From positions 930,001-994,000 of the forward strand of contig NZ_JAPELX010000001.1 of NCBI RefSeq assembly GCF_026343335.1: a DNA stretch of 64,000 nucleotides, given 5' to 3'. Position numbers and translations under genes: made by a program. Of this stretch, positions 49,550 through 57,222 are shown one piece after another. Within the stretch, counting starts at the first letter, position 1. Every line of letters begins with the position of its first letter. This DNA is from Streptomyces sp. NBC_00078. Its GTDB lineage: Bacteria; Actinomycetota; Actinomycetes; Streptomycetales; Streptomycetaceae. The notes beneath the pieces are model-generated. The model made no database searches. It had not been told where the DNA came from and saw nothing but the letters and a program-made list of their open reading frames with translations.

Positions 49550-51343
49550 ATGCAGATTCAAGACCTTCCCTATCCCGACCCGGGCGTGCCGGACGCCCGC
49601 TCGGGTCCCCGATTCCTGTGGTGGCTCGGCCGAAACCAACTGGGTGGTCAGTTCAAGTCGCTGGCCTGGGGCCTGCTGCATTTCGTGTCGGTCTCCGCGC
49701 TGCCGTTCTGCGTCGGCGCGGCCGTCCAGGCCGTCGTCGACCGCTCGGGCCGGCAACTCGCCCTTGCGGGAGGGCTGTTGGCGCTGACCGGCGTGGGCAT
49801 CGCCCTCGGCGACACGTTCCTGCACCGCACCGCGGTGACCAACTGGATCACGGCCGCCGCCCGCGTGCAGCAGCTGCTCGCCCGCAGGGCGGCCCTGCTG
49901 GGCTCGGCGCTGACGCGGCGTGTCGCGGCCGGCGAGGTCGTCGCCGTCTCCACCGGCGACGTCGAGAAGATCGGCTGGTTCGTGGAGGCCGTCTCCCGTT
50001 TCACCGCGGCGGCCGTCACGGTCGTGCTGGTCTGTGTCGCCCTGGTCGTCTACCAGCCGGCGCTCGGCGTCGTCGTCGCCGCGGGCCTGCCCGTGCTGGC
50101 GTTCGCGGTGCTGCCGCTGCTGCCGCGGGCGACCCGGCGGGCCGACTTCCAGCGCGAGAAGGCGGGGCGGGCCACCGAGCTGGCCTCGGACACCGTCGCC
50201 GGCCTGCGCGTGCTGCGCGGTATCGGCGGCGAGGAACTGTTCCTCGACCGCTACCGCCGCGCCTCCCAGGAGGTCCGCCACGCCGCCGTGCGCAGTGCCC
50301 GCATGTGGTCCCTGATCTCCGCGATCCAGGTGCTGCTGCCGGGTCTGCTGATGGTGGCGGTCGTCTTCTACGGCGTCCACCTGGCACGCCAGGGCCGCAT
50401 CACCGTCGGCGAACTGGTCACCGTCTACAGCTCGGTGATGATCCTCACCTATCCGCTGCGCCACTTCGAGGAGATCGCCATGGCGTACTCCTTCTCGCGG
50501 CCCTCCGCCACGCGGGCGGCGGGCGTGCTGGCGCTGGAGCGGGCCACGGACACCGGCGGTTCGCGCGCGGCCGACCTCCCCTCCGGGGACCTGTACGACC
50601 CGGCGACCGGACTGCTCGCGCCCACCGGCCGCCTGACCGCCGTCGTGTGCGGCGACCCGGACGCGGCGGGGCGCCTGGCCGAACGGCTGGGCGGGCACCC
50701 GCCCGAGCAAGGCGTGTCCGTCCTGCTCGGCGGCGTCCCCCTGGACGAGCTGCCGCTGGACACGGCCCGCAAGGCCGTCCTCGTCCAGGACAAGGACCCG
50801 GTGCTGCTGTCCGGCTCGCTGCACGAACTGCTCGACGTACCCGCTTCGGGTGACGTCGCCGCACAGGACTCGCTGGCGGCCGCCCAGTGCGGGGACGTCC
50901 TGGAGGCGCTGGCCCAGGGGTCGTTGGACGCCGCGGACCCGATGGACGCGCGGATCACCGAACGCGGGCGGTCGCTGTCCGGCGGTCAGCGCCAGCGGCT
51001 CGCGCTCGCCCGGTCGCTGATCACCGACCCGGAGGTGCTCGTCCTGGACGAGCCGACCTCGGCCGTCGACTCGCACACCGAGGCGCGGATCGCCAAGGGA
51101 GTGCGTGCCCTGCGGGAAGGACGGACGACGGTGGTCTTCACCTCCTCCCCGCTGCTCCTGGACCACGCCGACCGCGTCGTGCTGGTGCACGAGGGCGAGG
51201 TCGCGGCGGTCGGTGTGCACCGCGAGCTGGTGCACACCGAGCCCCGCTACCGGGCCGTGGTGACCCGGGAGACCGAGGAAGAGGCCGCCCCGAGCGGCGT
51301 GCTCGACATGGACGAACTGGAAGAAATCGAGGAGACGGCATGA
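49550..51343 (+). CDS. Heterodimeric ABC exporter subunit A (no Walker A lysine)
   Basis: The 597-residue half-transporter has six membrane helices (about 35-320) and an ATPase domain. The signature (LSGGQRQRL) and Walker B (VLVLDEPTSAVD) are intact. At the Walker A position the sequence reads VVCGDPDAAGRLAERLGG, with no GxxGxGKS and no lysine, and the H-loop histidine is absent (VVFTSSPLLLDHAD). It cannot hydrolyse ATP at its own P-loop and needs subunit B. The stop overlaps the start of subunit B (ATGA). The acidic C-terminal tail ends DELEEIEETA. Confidence 0.92.
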   Translation: MQIQDLPYPDPGVPDARSGPRFLWWLGRNQLGGQFKSLAWGLLHFVSVSALPFCVGAAVQAVVDRSGRQLALAGGLLALTGVGIALGDTFLHRTAVTNWITAAARVQQLLARRAALLGSALTRRVAAGEVVAVSTGDVEKIGWFVEAVSRFTAAAVTVVLVCVALVVYQPALGVVVAAGLPVLAFAVLPLLPRATRRADFQREKAGRATELASDTVAGLRVLRGIGGEELFLDRYRRASQEVRHAAVRSARMWSLISAIQVLLPGLLMVAVVFYGVHLARQGRITVGELVTVYSSVMILTYPLRHFEEIAMAYSFSRPSATRAAGVLALERATDTGGSRAADLPSGDLYDPATGLLAPTGRLTAVVCGDPDAAGRLAERLGGHPPEQGVSVLLGGVPLDELPLDTARKAVLVQDKDPVLLSGSLHELLDVPASGDVAAQDSLAAAQCGDVLEALAQGSLDAADPMDARITERGRSLSGGQRQRLALARSLITDPEVLVLDEPTSAVDSHTEARIAKGVRALREGRTTVVFTSSPLLLDHADRVVLVHEGEVAAVGVHRELVHTEPRYRAVVTRETEEEAAPSGVLDMDELEEIEETA

Positions 51344-53121
51344 TCGGCGTGGCGCCACCGGCGTACGACCCGGCAGCCCCGACGACGGCGAACACCCTGC
51401 CCGTCGGCGCCCCCGCGACCGTACGCGCCTATGTGGCCGAGCTGTTCCGGCGACACCGGCGTGCCTTTCTGATCCTCATCACCGTCAACACGGTGTCCGT
51501 GATCGCCTCGATGGCGGGCCCATGGCTGCTGGGCGACCTCGTCCAGCGGGTGTCGGACGGTGCGCGGGAGCTTCATCTGCCGCTCATCGTCTCGCTGTTC
51601 GTGCTCGCCCTGGTCGTGCAGGCGGTGTTCGTGCGGGAGGTGCGGTTGCGCGGGGCGATGCTCGGCGAGCGGATGCTGGCCGATCTGCGCGAGGACTTCC
51701 TCGTACGGTCGGTCGGGCTGCCGCCGGGTGTCCTGGAGCGGGCGGGCACAGGTGATCTGCTGTCCCGGATCACCACGGACATCGACCGGCTGGCGAACGC
51801 GATGCGCGAGGCCGTGCCGCAGCTGTCGATCGGCGTGGTGTGGGTGGTGCTGCTGCTCGGCGGGCTCGTCGTCACTGTGCCGCCGCTGGCGCCCGCCGTC
51901 CTGATCGCCGTTCCCCTCCTGGTGGTCGGCTGCCGCTGGTACTTCAAACGGGCGCCGTCCGGCTACCGTTCCGAGGCCGCGGGGTACGCCGCCGTGGCCG
52001 CCGCCCTTGCCGAGACCGTCGACGCAGGCCGCACCGTCGAGGCCCACCGCCTCGGCGACCGCCGCATCGAACTGTCGGAGCGCCGGGTCAAGGAGTGGAC
52101 AGCCTGGGAGAACTACACGCTGTGGCTGCGGTCCGTGCTCTTCCCCGTCATCAACCTCACCCATGTGACCGTGCTCGCTTCGGTGCTGATGATCGGCGGC
52201 GTGTTCGTCCTGCGGGGCTGGATCGACGTGGGCCAGCTGACCACGGGCGCGCTGATCGCGCAGATGCTCGTGGATCCGGTGAACCTCATCCTGCGCTGGT
52301 ACGACGAGCTGCAGGTGGCGCAGGTGTCGCTGGCCCGGCTGGTCGGCGTACGCGACATCGAGCCGGACGCCGGGGGCCGGACCCCGGCGCCCGACGGACG
52401 TGACGTGCACGCGGACCGGGTGCACTTCGGCTACCGCGAGGGTGTGGACGTGCTGCGCGAGGTGTCCCTGCGGGTCGCGCCGGGTACCCGGCTGGCCTTG
52501 GTGGGCCCTTCCGGCGCGGGCAAGTCCACGCTGGGCAGGCTGCTCGCCGGCATCTACGCGCCCCGGGAGGGTCGCATCACCCTCGGCGGCGCCGAGCTGT
52601 CCCGGATGCCCGCCGAACAGGTCCGCTCCCACGTGGCCCTCGTCAACCAGGAGCATCACGTCTTCGTGGGCTCCCTGCGCGACAACCTCCTGCTGGCCCG
52701 TACGGACGCGGTGGACACCGAACTGTGGGCGGCGCTGGGCGCAGTCGACGCCGACGGCTGGGCCCGTGCGCTGGACGACGGTCTGGACACGGAGGTCGGC
52801 TCGGGCGGGCTGACCCTCACCCCGGCCCAGGCCCAGCAGATCGCGCTGGCCCGCCTGGTGCTGGCGGACCCGCACACGCTGGTCCTGGACGAGGCGACCT
52901 CGCTGCTCGACCCACGTGCGGCACGCCACCTCGAACGGTCCCTCGCCCGCGTCCTCGACGGCCGCACGGTCGTCGCCATCGCCCACCGGCTGCACACCGC
53001 CCACGACGCGGACGTCATCGCCGTCGTGGAGAGCGGCCGCATCAGCGAGCTGGGCAGCCACGACGACCTGGTCGCGGCACAGGGCGCGTACGCGGCGCTG
53101 TGGCGGTCGTGGCACGGGTGA
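51340..53121 (+). CDS. Heterodimeric ABC exporter subunit B (degenerate signature)
   Basis: The 593-residue half-transporter has membrane helices at about 40-325 and an ATPase with intact Walker A (GPSGAGKSTLG), Walker B (TLVLDEATSLLD) and H-loop (IAHRLHTAHDAD). Its signature motif reads LTPAQAQQIALARL instead of LSGGQ. Paired with subunit A it forms one complete ATP site (Walker A of B, signature of A) and one fully degenerate site. GAGGAGA precedes the coupled ATG. The substrate is unknown. Confidence 0.93.
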   Translation: MIGVAPPAYDPAAPTTANTLPVGAPATVRAYVAELFRRHRRAFLILITVNTVSVIASMAGPWLLGDLVQRVSDGARELHLPLIVSLFVLALVVQAVFVREVRLRGAMLGERMLADLREDFLVRSVGLPPGVLERAGTGDLLSRITTDIDRLANAMREAVPQLSIGVVWVVLLLGGLVVTVPPLAPAVLIAVPLLVVGCRWYFKRAPSGYRSEAAGYAAVAAALAETVDAGRTVEAHRLGDRRIELSERRVKEWTAWENYTLWLRSVLFPVINLTHVTVLASVLMIGGVFVLRGWIDVGQLTTGALIAQMLVDPVNLILRWYDELQVAQVSLARLVGVRDIEPDAGGRTPAPDGRDVHADRVHFGYREGVDVLREVSLRVAPGTRLALVGPSGAGKSTLGRLLAGIYAPREGRITLGGAELSRMPAEQVRSHVALVNQEHHVFVGSLRDNLLLARTDAVDTELWAALGAVDADGWARALDDGLDTEVGSGGLTLTPAQAQQIALARLVLADPHTLVLDEATSLLDPRAARHLERSLARVLDGRTVVAIAHRLHTAHDADVIAVVESGRISELGSHDDLVAAQGAYAALWRSWHG

Positions 53122-53172
53122 GTGTCCCGAACCGGTCGGGGGCTGCCGTACCGCGGCGGCTCCCGGCCGGCA

Positions 53173-53724
53173 TCAGTAGCCACCACTGCCGCTGCTGCCG
53201 TTTCCGTTGCCGTTCGACGCCGGGACGGCCTTCTTGATCGCCGTGCCCTTGGTGTTCATGACGTACCAGATCTTGTCGATGCCCTGCCCCTTGAGGTCGC
53301 CGGCCGCGCGGTCCTTGGCGTAGTAGTACAGGGGGTGTCCGGCATACGTCGCCTGTGCCTTGCCCGCTCCCTTCGTGGTGCCGATGAGGCCGGCGTCGAC
53401 GCCGGAGCCCGCGTGCGGCTTGCCTTCCATGTGCGGCCACAGCTTGACGCACGCGGCGTCACAGTTCATCGAGTTGGTGTTCTTGCCGTCCTCGGTGAAC
53501 AGGTACAGCGTGCGCCCCTTGCCGTCGACGAGGATGTCGCCAAGCGGCGAGTGGCCGGCCTTGATGGTGGAGGTGTCCATGACTGCCGCTGCCGGGCTGC
53601 CCTTCTGGGCGCCACTGGCCCCGCTCCCGCTCCCGCTCGCGCCGGCACAGCCGGCCAGTGCCAGTGCCGCGATGGCGACCCCTGCCACGGTGATGCCGCT
53701 GCGCCCGATGATCTCTCGCCTCAT
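53173..53724 (-). CDS. Secreted-repeat lipoprotein (PF03640-type)
   Basis: The 183-residue protein has a lipoprotein signal (IAALALAGC) and two copies of the secreted repeat: SPLGDILVDGKGRTLYLFTEDG and the YAGHPLYYYAKDRAAGD segment, with CDAACVKLWP between them. The Tyr-x-aromatic-x-x-Asp pattern defines this family, whose function is unknown. It has a Ser/Gly-rich stalk and tail. GGAG lies five bases before the ATG. It is divergent from the sigma factor gene; in actinomycetes such lipoproteins often accompany SigK-type sigma/anti-sigma pairs. Confidence 0.88.
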   Translation of the reverse strand: MRREIIGRSGITVAGVAIAALALAGCAGASGSGSGASGAQKGSPAAAVMDTSTIKAGHSPLGDILVDGKGRTLYLFTEDGKNTNSMNCDAACVKLWPHMEGKPHAGSGVDAGLIGTTKGAGKAQATYAGHPLYYYAKDRAAGDLKGQGIDKIWYVMNTKGTAIKKAVPASNGNGNGSSGSGGY

Positions 53725-53848
53725 GATGTCTCCGTCCTTTCTGACGGAGGTTGTACGGACGAGCGGCGCCGACGGATTGGGGCGGTTTGCGTTCAATTCT
53801 TTCGGCACTCGTTCAATCCCTTCGGCACTCCCATACGTACACAAGGGT

Positions 53849-54451
53849 GTGGAACTGTTCCCTCGCGCGGACCGGGTCGACGACGCCTCGCTCGTCGCCG
53901 GCTTCGCGCTGGGCGACGAACAGGCGGCGGCCGCCTTCGTCCGCCGCTTCCAGGACGCGGTCCACGGTCTGGCGCTCTCCGTGACCCGCGATCCGATGCT
54001 GGCCGAGGACGTGAGCCAGGAGGTGTTCGTCCGGGCCTGGCGGGCGGCGGGGAACTACGACCCCCGCCGGGCCTCGGCGCTCACCTGGCTGCTGACCATC
54101 ACCCGAAACGCCGCGATCGACGCCGTACGGGCCCGGCGCGCCACGCCTGTCCTCGCGGAGACCCTGGAGCGGCTGCTGGATGTGACCCTGCGGGCCGACA
54201 ACGACTCCGACGGCACTGCGCGACAGGCCCTCGCCGCCCTGGAGAGCGAGCGCGCCCTCGCCCGGCTGCGGGTCCTGCCCGTCGAGCAGGCCCGCGCCGT
54301 CGCCCTCGCCGTGCTCGGCGGCTGCACCGCCGCCGAGGTGGGCCGGCACGAGAACATCCCCCTGGGCACAGCCAAGACCCGCATCCGCACCGGCCTGCGC
54401 AGACTGCGCGACGCGCTGAAGGAGGGAAGCCGCGATGGAACGCCACCCTGA
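53849..54451 (+). CDS. ECF RNA polymerase sigma factor
   Basis: The 200-residue protein has region 2 (LVAGFALGDEQAAAAFVRRF, AEDVSQEVFVRAWRAAGNYD, ALTWLLTITRNAAIDAVRA) and region 4 (LAVLGGCTAAEVGRHENIPLGTAKTRIRTGLRRL, quoted in parts). It resembles the SigK group. GTG at 53849 fits the domain start, though the ribosome binding site is weak. The end overlaps the anti-sigma start by 17 bases, so the two are coupled. A promoter for it must lie between 53725 and 53848, shared with the divergent lipoprotein. Confidence 0.92.
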   Translation: MELFPRADRVDDASLVAGFALGDEQAAAAFVRRFQDAVHGLALSVTRDPMLAEDVSQEVFVRAWRAAGNYDPRRASALTWLLTITRNAAIDAVRARRATPVLAETLERLLDVTLRADNDSDGTARQALAALESERALARLRVLPVEQARAVALAVLGGCTAAEVGRHENIPLGTAKTRIRTGLRRLRDALKEGSRDGTPP

Positions 54452-55103
54452 CGCCCGGGAACACCACCCTGACGAGGACGAACTGACCGCCCTGGCTCTC
54501 GGCACCCTCCCCGGCGAGCCCGCGGAGCTGCTGCGCCATCTCACCGTCTGCGCCTCCTGCCGCTCGGCATACGACGACCTGTCGGCGGCCGTCGACGCGG
54601 TACTGCCGGCGGCCCCCGTGGTCGCGGCTCCGCCCGGCTTCGACGCCCGGGTCCTCAGCCGCCTGGAACTGCGCCGCCCCTCCCCCGCGAGCCGGTTCCA
54701 CCGGACCCCGCTGCTGGTCGCCGCGGCCGCCGCGGCCGGACTCTGCCTGGGCGCCGTCGGCACCACTGTCCTGCACCACGAGTCGGCGCCGGTCCAGGTG
54801 GCCGCGAGCGATCACGGAGCCCTTCTGGTCACGGGTTCGGGGGCCAAGGTCGGCACCGTGGAACCGAGCCGTGCCGGCGACGAGCACGTCGTGGTCATGC
54901 AGATCACGGACGGCCGGTCCGGCACCCACTACACCTGCCGGCTCCGCCTCAAGGACGGCTCCACCCGCAGCGCCGGCCAATGGTGGATGCCGCCGTCCGG
55001 CCGGGCCACCTGGATCGCCTACGGATCCGCGGGCACCATCGACCGCGTCGAACTGGTGACGGACGACGGGCACGTATGGTCGTCGGCCGCTCTGCGGAGC
55101 TGA
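54435..55103 (+). CDS. Anti-sigma factor, zinc-finger membrane protein
   Basis: The 222-residue protein has an N-terminal zinc-binding anti-sigma motif (HLTVCASCRSAYDDL, with an upstream His/Asp-rich stretch), one transmembrane segment (about 94-113) and an extracytoplasmic RskA-like C-terminal domain (HVVVMQITDGRSGTHYTC, WIAYGSAGTIDRVEL). It should bind and inhibit the sigma factor encoded just upstream, with release controlled by proteolysis or redox state. Confidence 0.9.
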   Translation: MERHPDAREHHPDEDELTALALGTLPGEPAELLRHLTVCASCRSAYDDLSAAVDAVLPAAPVVAAPPGFDARVLSRLELRRPSPASRFHRTPLLVAAAAAAGLCLGAVGTTVLHHESAPVQVAASDHGALLVTGSGAKVGTVEPSRAGDEHVVVMQITDGRSGTHYTCRLRLKDGSTRSAGQWWMPPSGRATWIAYGSAGTIDRVELVTDDGHVWSSAALRS

Positions 55104-55370
55104 CGTCGGGTCCCGGAGCAGGGCAACCGGGCATGATCGACGGGAGACGACCGACCGCACCCGACCGACGGGCCGGTCCCCGGCACCGGATACCTCCTCG
55201 TGCCGTGCCGTTGCGCAGTCACGAAAAGGGGTGGAAGGCTGGATAACGGCACCGGCTCGGGGAAGCTCCCTGGGACCGTCGGTTCTGCCGGGTGCAGCCT
55301 GTGCCCCGCGTGACGGCGGTCCGACGCCCCGCGCGGTGAGACGGGCCGTCCCCATCACCTGGAGGTACCC

Positions 55371-55841
55371 GTGAACAGCGCCGACGGATGGGGAGACGAC
55401 GTCTACCAGCCCGACGGATCCGAGATCCAGGAGGACTCCGGGCTGCTCGACTCGGAGGACTCCCTGGTCAACGATGGTGTCGACGACCCCCTCGACCGGG
55501 GCTGGTCCCCTCCGGACAGACCATGGGCGGTGGAGCGTGCCGATGTGACGGCGGCGGAACGACGGCACGGGGAGACGTTGGAACAGCGGCTCGCCGAGGA
55601 AGTGCCGGATCTCATGGCGCCCGACGACGACGGCATCGGCGACTGCGACGGCACCGACGGCGAACTCCTGGACAACGAGGTCGGCACCGCCCGCTCCGGA
55701 CGTCTCGTGGCACCCGACGAGGGCGCGCACGAGGACGACGAGAGCGCCATGGTCGCCACGGATGTGGGCATCGACGGCGCGGCGGCGTCCGCCGAGGAGG
55801 CCGCGATGCACATCGTCGACGAGGACGCCCTGTCCGGCTGA
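55371..55841 (+). CDS. DUF5709 family acidic protein
   Basis: The 156-residue protein is very acidic and begins MNSADGWGDDVYQPDGSEIQ; the sequences DPLDRGWSPPDRPWAVERADVT and ETLEQRLAEEVPD are typical of DUF5709 proteins of actinomycetes. Function is unknown. The start is GTG at 55371 with GGAGG upstream. The 267-base gap before it should hold its promoter. L31 follows after 27 bases. Confidence 0.85.
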   Translation: MNSADGWGDDVYQPDGSEIQEDSGLLDSEDSLVNDGVDDPLDRGWSPPDRPWAVERADVTAAERRHGETLEQRLAEEVPDLMAPDDDGIGDCDGTDGELLDNEVGTARSGRLVAPDEGAHEDDESAMVATDVGIDGAAASAEEAAMHIVDEDALSG

Positions 55842-55868
55842 GCAGTCGCCACCAGTCAAGGAGCACCC

Positions 55869-56147
55869 ATGGAGCAGGACAAGCACCCCGACTACCACCC
55901 GGTGGTCTTCCGCGACCGCGCGGCAGGCTACGCCTTCCTGACCCGGTCCACCGCGACCAGCAACCGGACCATCGAGTGGGACGACGGCGAGACCTACCCG
56001 GTGGTGGACGTGGAGATCTCCTCCGAGAGCCACCCGTTCTACACCGGCAAGGCGCGGACGGTGGACACGGAGGGCCGCATCGCCCAGTTCGAGCGACGCT
56101 ACGGGGGCGGGGGCGAGGCCGGAGGCGAGCAGGGTTCCACCGGCTGA
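55869..56147 (+). CDS. rpmE2: 50S ribosomal protein L31 type B
   Basis: The 92-residue protein matches L31 type B ([16 protein letters not shown] start, [25 protein letters not shown], quoted in part). It lacks the zinc-binding cysteines of the usual L31, so it is the zinc-independent form that replaces the zinc form under zinc limitation. Such genes are normally controlled by Zur; no Zur box is visible in the 27 bases upstream. AAGGAG precedes the ATG. The C-terminus has an extra Gly-rich tail. Confidence 0.92.
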   Translation: MEQDKHPDYHPVVFRDRAAGYAFLTRSTATSNRTIEWDDGETYPVVDVEISSESHPFYTGKARTVDTEGRIAQFERRYGGGGEAGGEQGSTG

Positions 56148-56282
56148 CCCCTGCGGCCTCACCCGGCCGAGAGGGAATTCGTGGCGTCCGGCGGTCACCT
56201 CCGGGCTTCGGGATCCGTCACTGAGACGGAAGCAGTTCGGAGATCTCGAAGACCCCGGTCCCCGCTTCCAGAGGCCCGCCCG

Positions 56283-57095
56283 TCAGATGAAGTTCAGCGC
56301 CGCCGCGCAGCCCACTCCGCCGAGCAGCATGAACACCGGCATCAGCACCTTGAGCTCGACCCAGCTGCCCGCCCGGAACCGCATGAACTTCGGCGGACCG
56401 ATCGGGTACCAGCGCTTGCGGCCCACCGGGATCGGCCACAGGATCGGGCACCCCGAGACCGTCAGCGCGTCCCCGATGTCGTGCACTATCGCGCCCAGCA
56501 CGATCGGCAGGCCCAGCCACAGGTAGGCCTGGCCGGGCTGTGTGAACAGCCAGTCCGAGCCGTTGCCCGGCTTGTCCAGGACGCTGGCGAGGATCCACGC
56601 GCTGGTCGCGGCCAGCAGCCAGACCAGGACGTCGCTGCTGGATCCCCGGGCCGCCCGCCACAACAGGCCCTCGATGGCCAGCACCATGTGGACGAAGAGG
56701 ATGGCGAGGACCGCCCAGCGGCCACCGGTGATGGCGGCGACCGACGTACCCGCGCCGAGCAGGACAGCCCACAGCCAGGTGTGGGTGAGCGTGCGGTGAC
56801 CCCCGGCGCGGCGCGGGTCGCCCTGCTTCCTCGTCGCCTTGTAGACGGCGTAGGAGAGCTTGTCGACGATCTCGCACAGCCCGCGTGAGAGGGGACCGAA
56901 GGCCCTCGAGATGGTGGCCGCCTTGTGGTCCAGGTCCGGTGCGAGCGCGGCTCCGGCGCAGATCAGGGCGCCGACCAGGAGTACGGGCCAGGGCATGGCG
57001 TGCCCTGCCGCCGCGGCCGCCGCACCGACGCCGAGCCAGGCGGCGGCGCCCGACAGTGAGTGTGCTGGTCCCATCATGGCCGTTGCCCGCCCCAT
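56283..57095 (-). CDS. YdjM-type membrane metal-dependent hydrolase family protein
   Basis: The 270-residue protein has about 6 membrane helices and the family motifs GPAHSLSGAAAWL, ALAPDLDHKAATI, GHRTLTHTWLWA and AIVHDIGDALTVSGCPILWP, where His/Asp residues could bind metal. E. coli YdjM belongs to this family and is SOS-induced. The start codon is uncertain: ATG at 57095 or the pair at 57077/57074. It is divergent from the helicase gene. Confidence 0.85.
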   Translation of the reverse strand: MGRATAMMGPAHSLSGAAAWLGVGAAAAAAGHAMPWPVLLVGALICAGAALAPDLDHKAATISRAFGPLSRGLCEIVDKLSYAVYKATRKQGDPRRAGGHRTLTHTWLWAVLLGAGTSVAAITGGRWAVLAILFVHMVLAIEGLLWRAARGSSSDVLVWLLAATSAWILASVLDKPGNGSDWLFTQPGQAYLWLGLPIVLGAIVHDIGDALTVSGCPILWPIPVGRKRWYPIGPPKFMRFRAGSWVELKVLMPVFMLLGGVGCAAALNFI

Positions 57096-57222
57096 TCCTC
57101 TTGTGCCGCTGTCCAGTTGACCGGGTGCGCTGACACTCCGTCGGCGTCACAGCGTACTGGTCGTGATCTTCGAGGCGACAACCGATTCCCCTATGAGGGA
57201 GGACGCCAGGCAAGATGGGTGC

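Noticed and set aside
53122..53172. Terminator hairpin between the ABC exporter and lipoprotein genes
   Set aside because: The candidate GGGGGCTGCCG/CGGCGGCTCCC arms have two mismatches and no U-run; support is too weak.
55104..55370. SigB-type promoter before the DUF5709 gene
   Set aside because: I looked for a GNNT-N15-GGGTAC-like pair and found none convincing, so no promoter is called.
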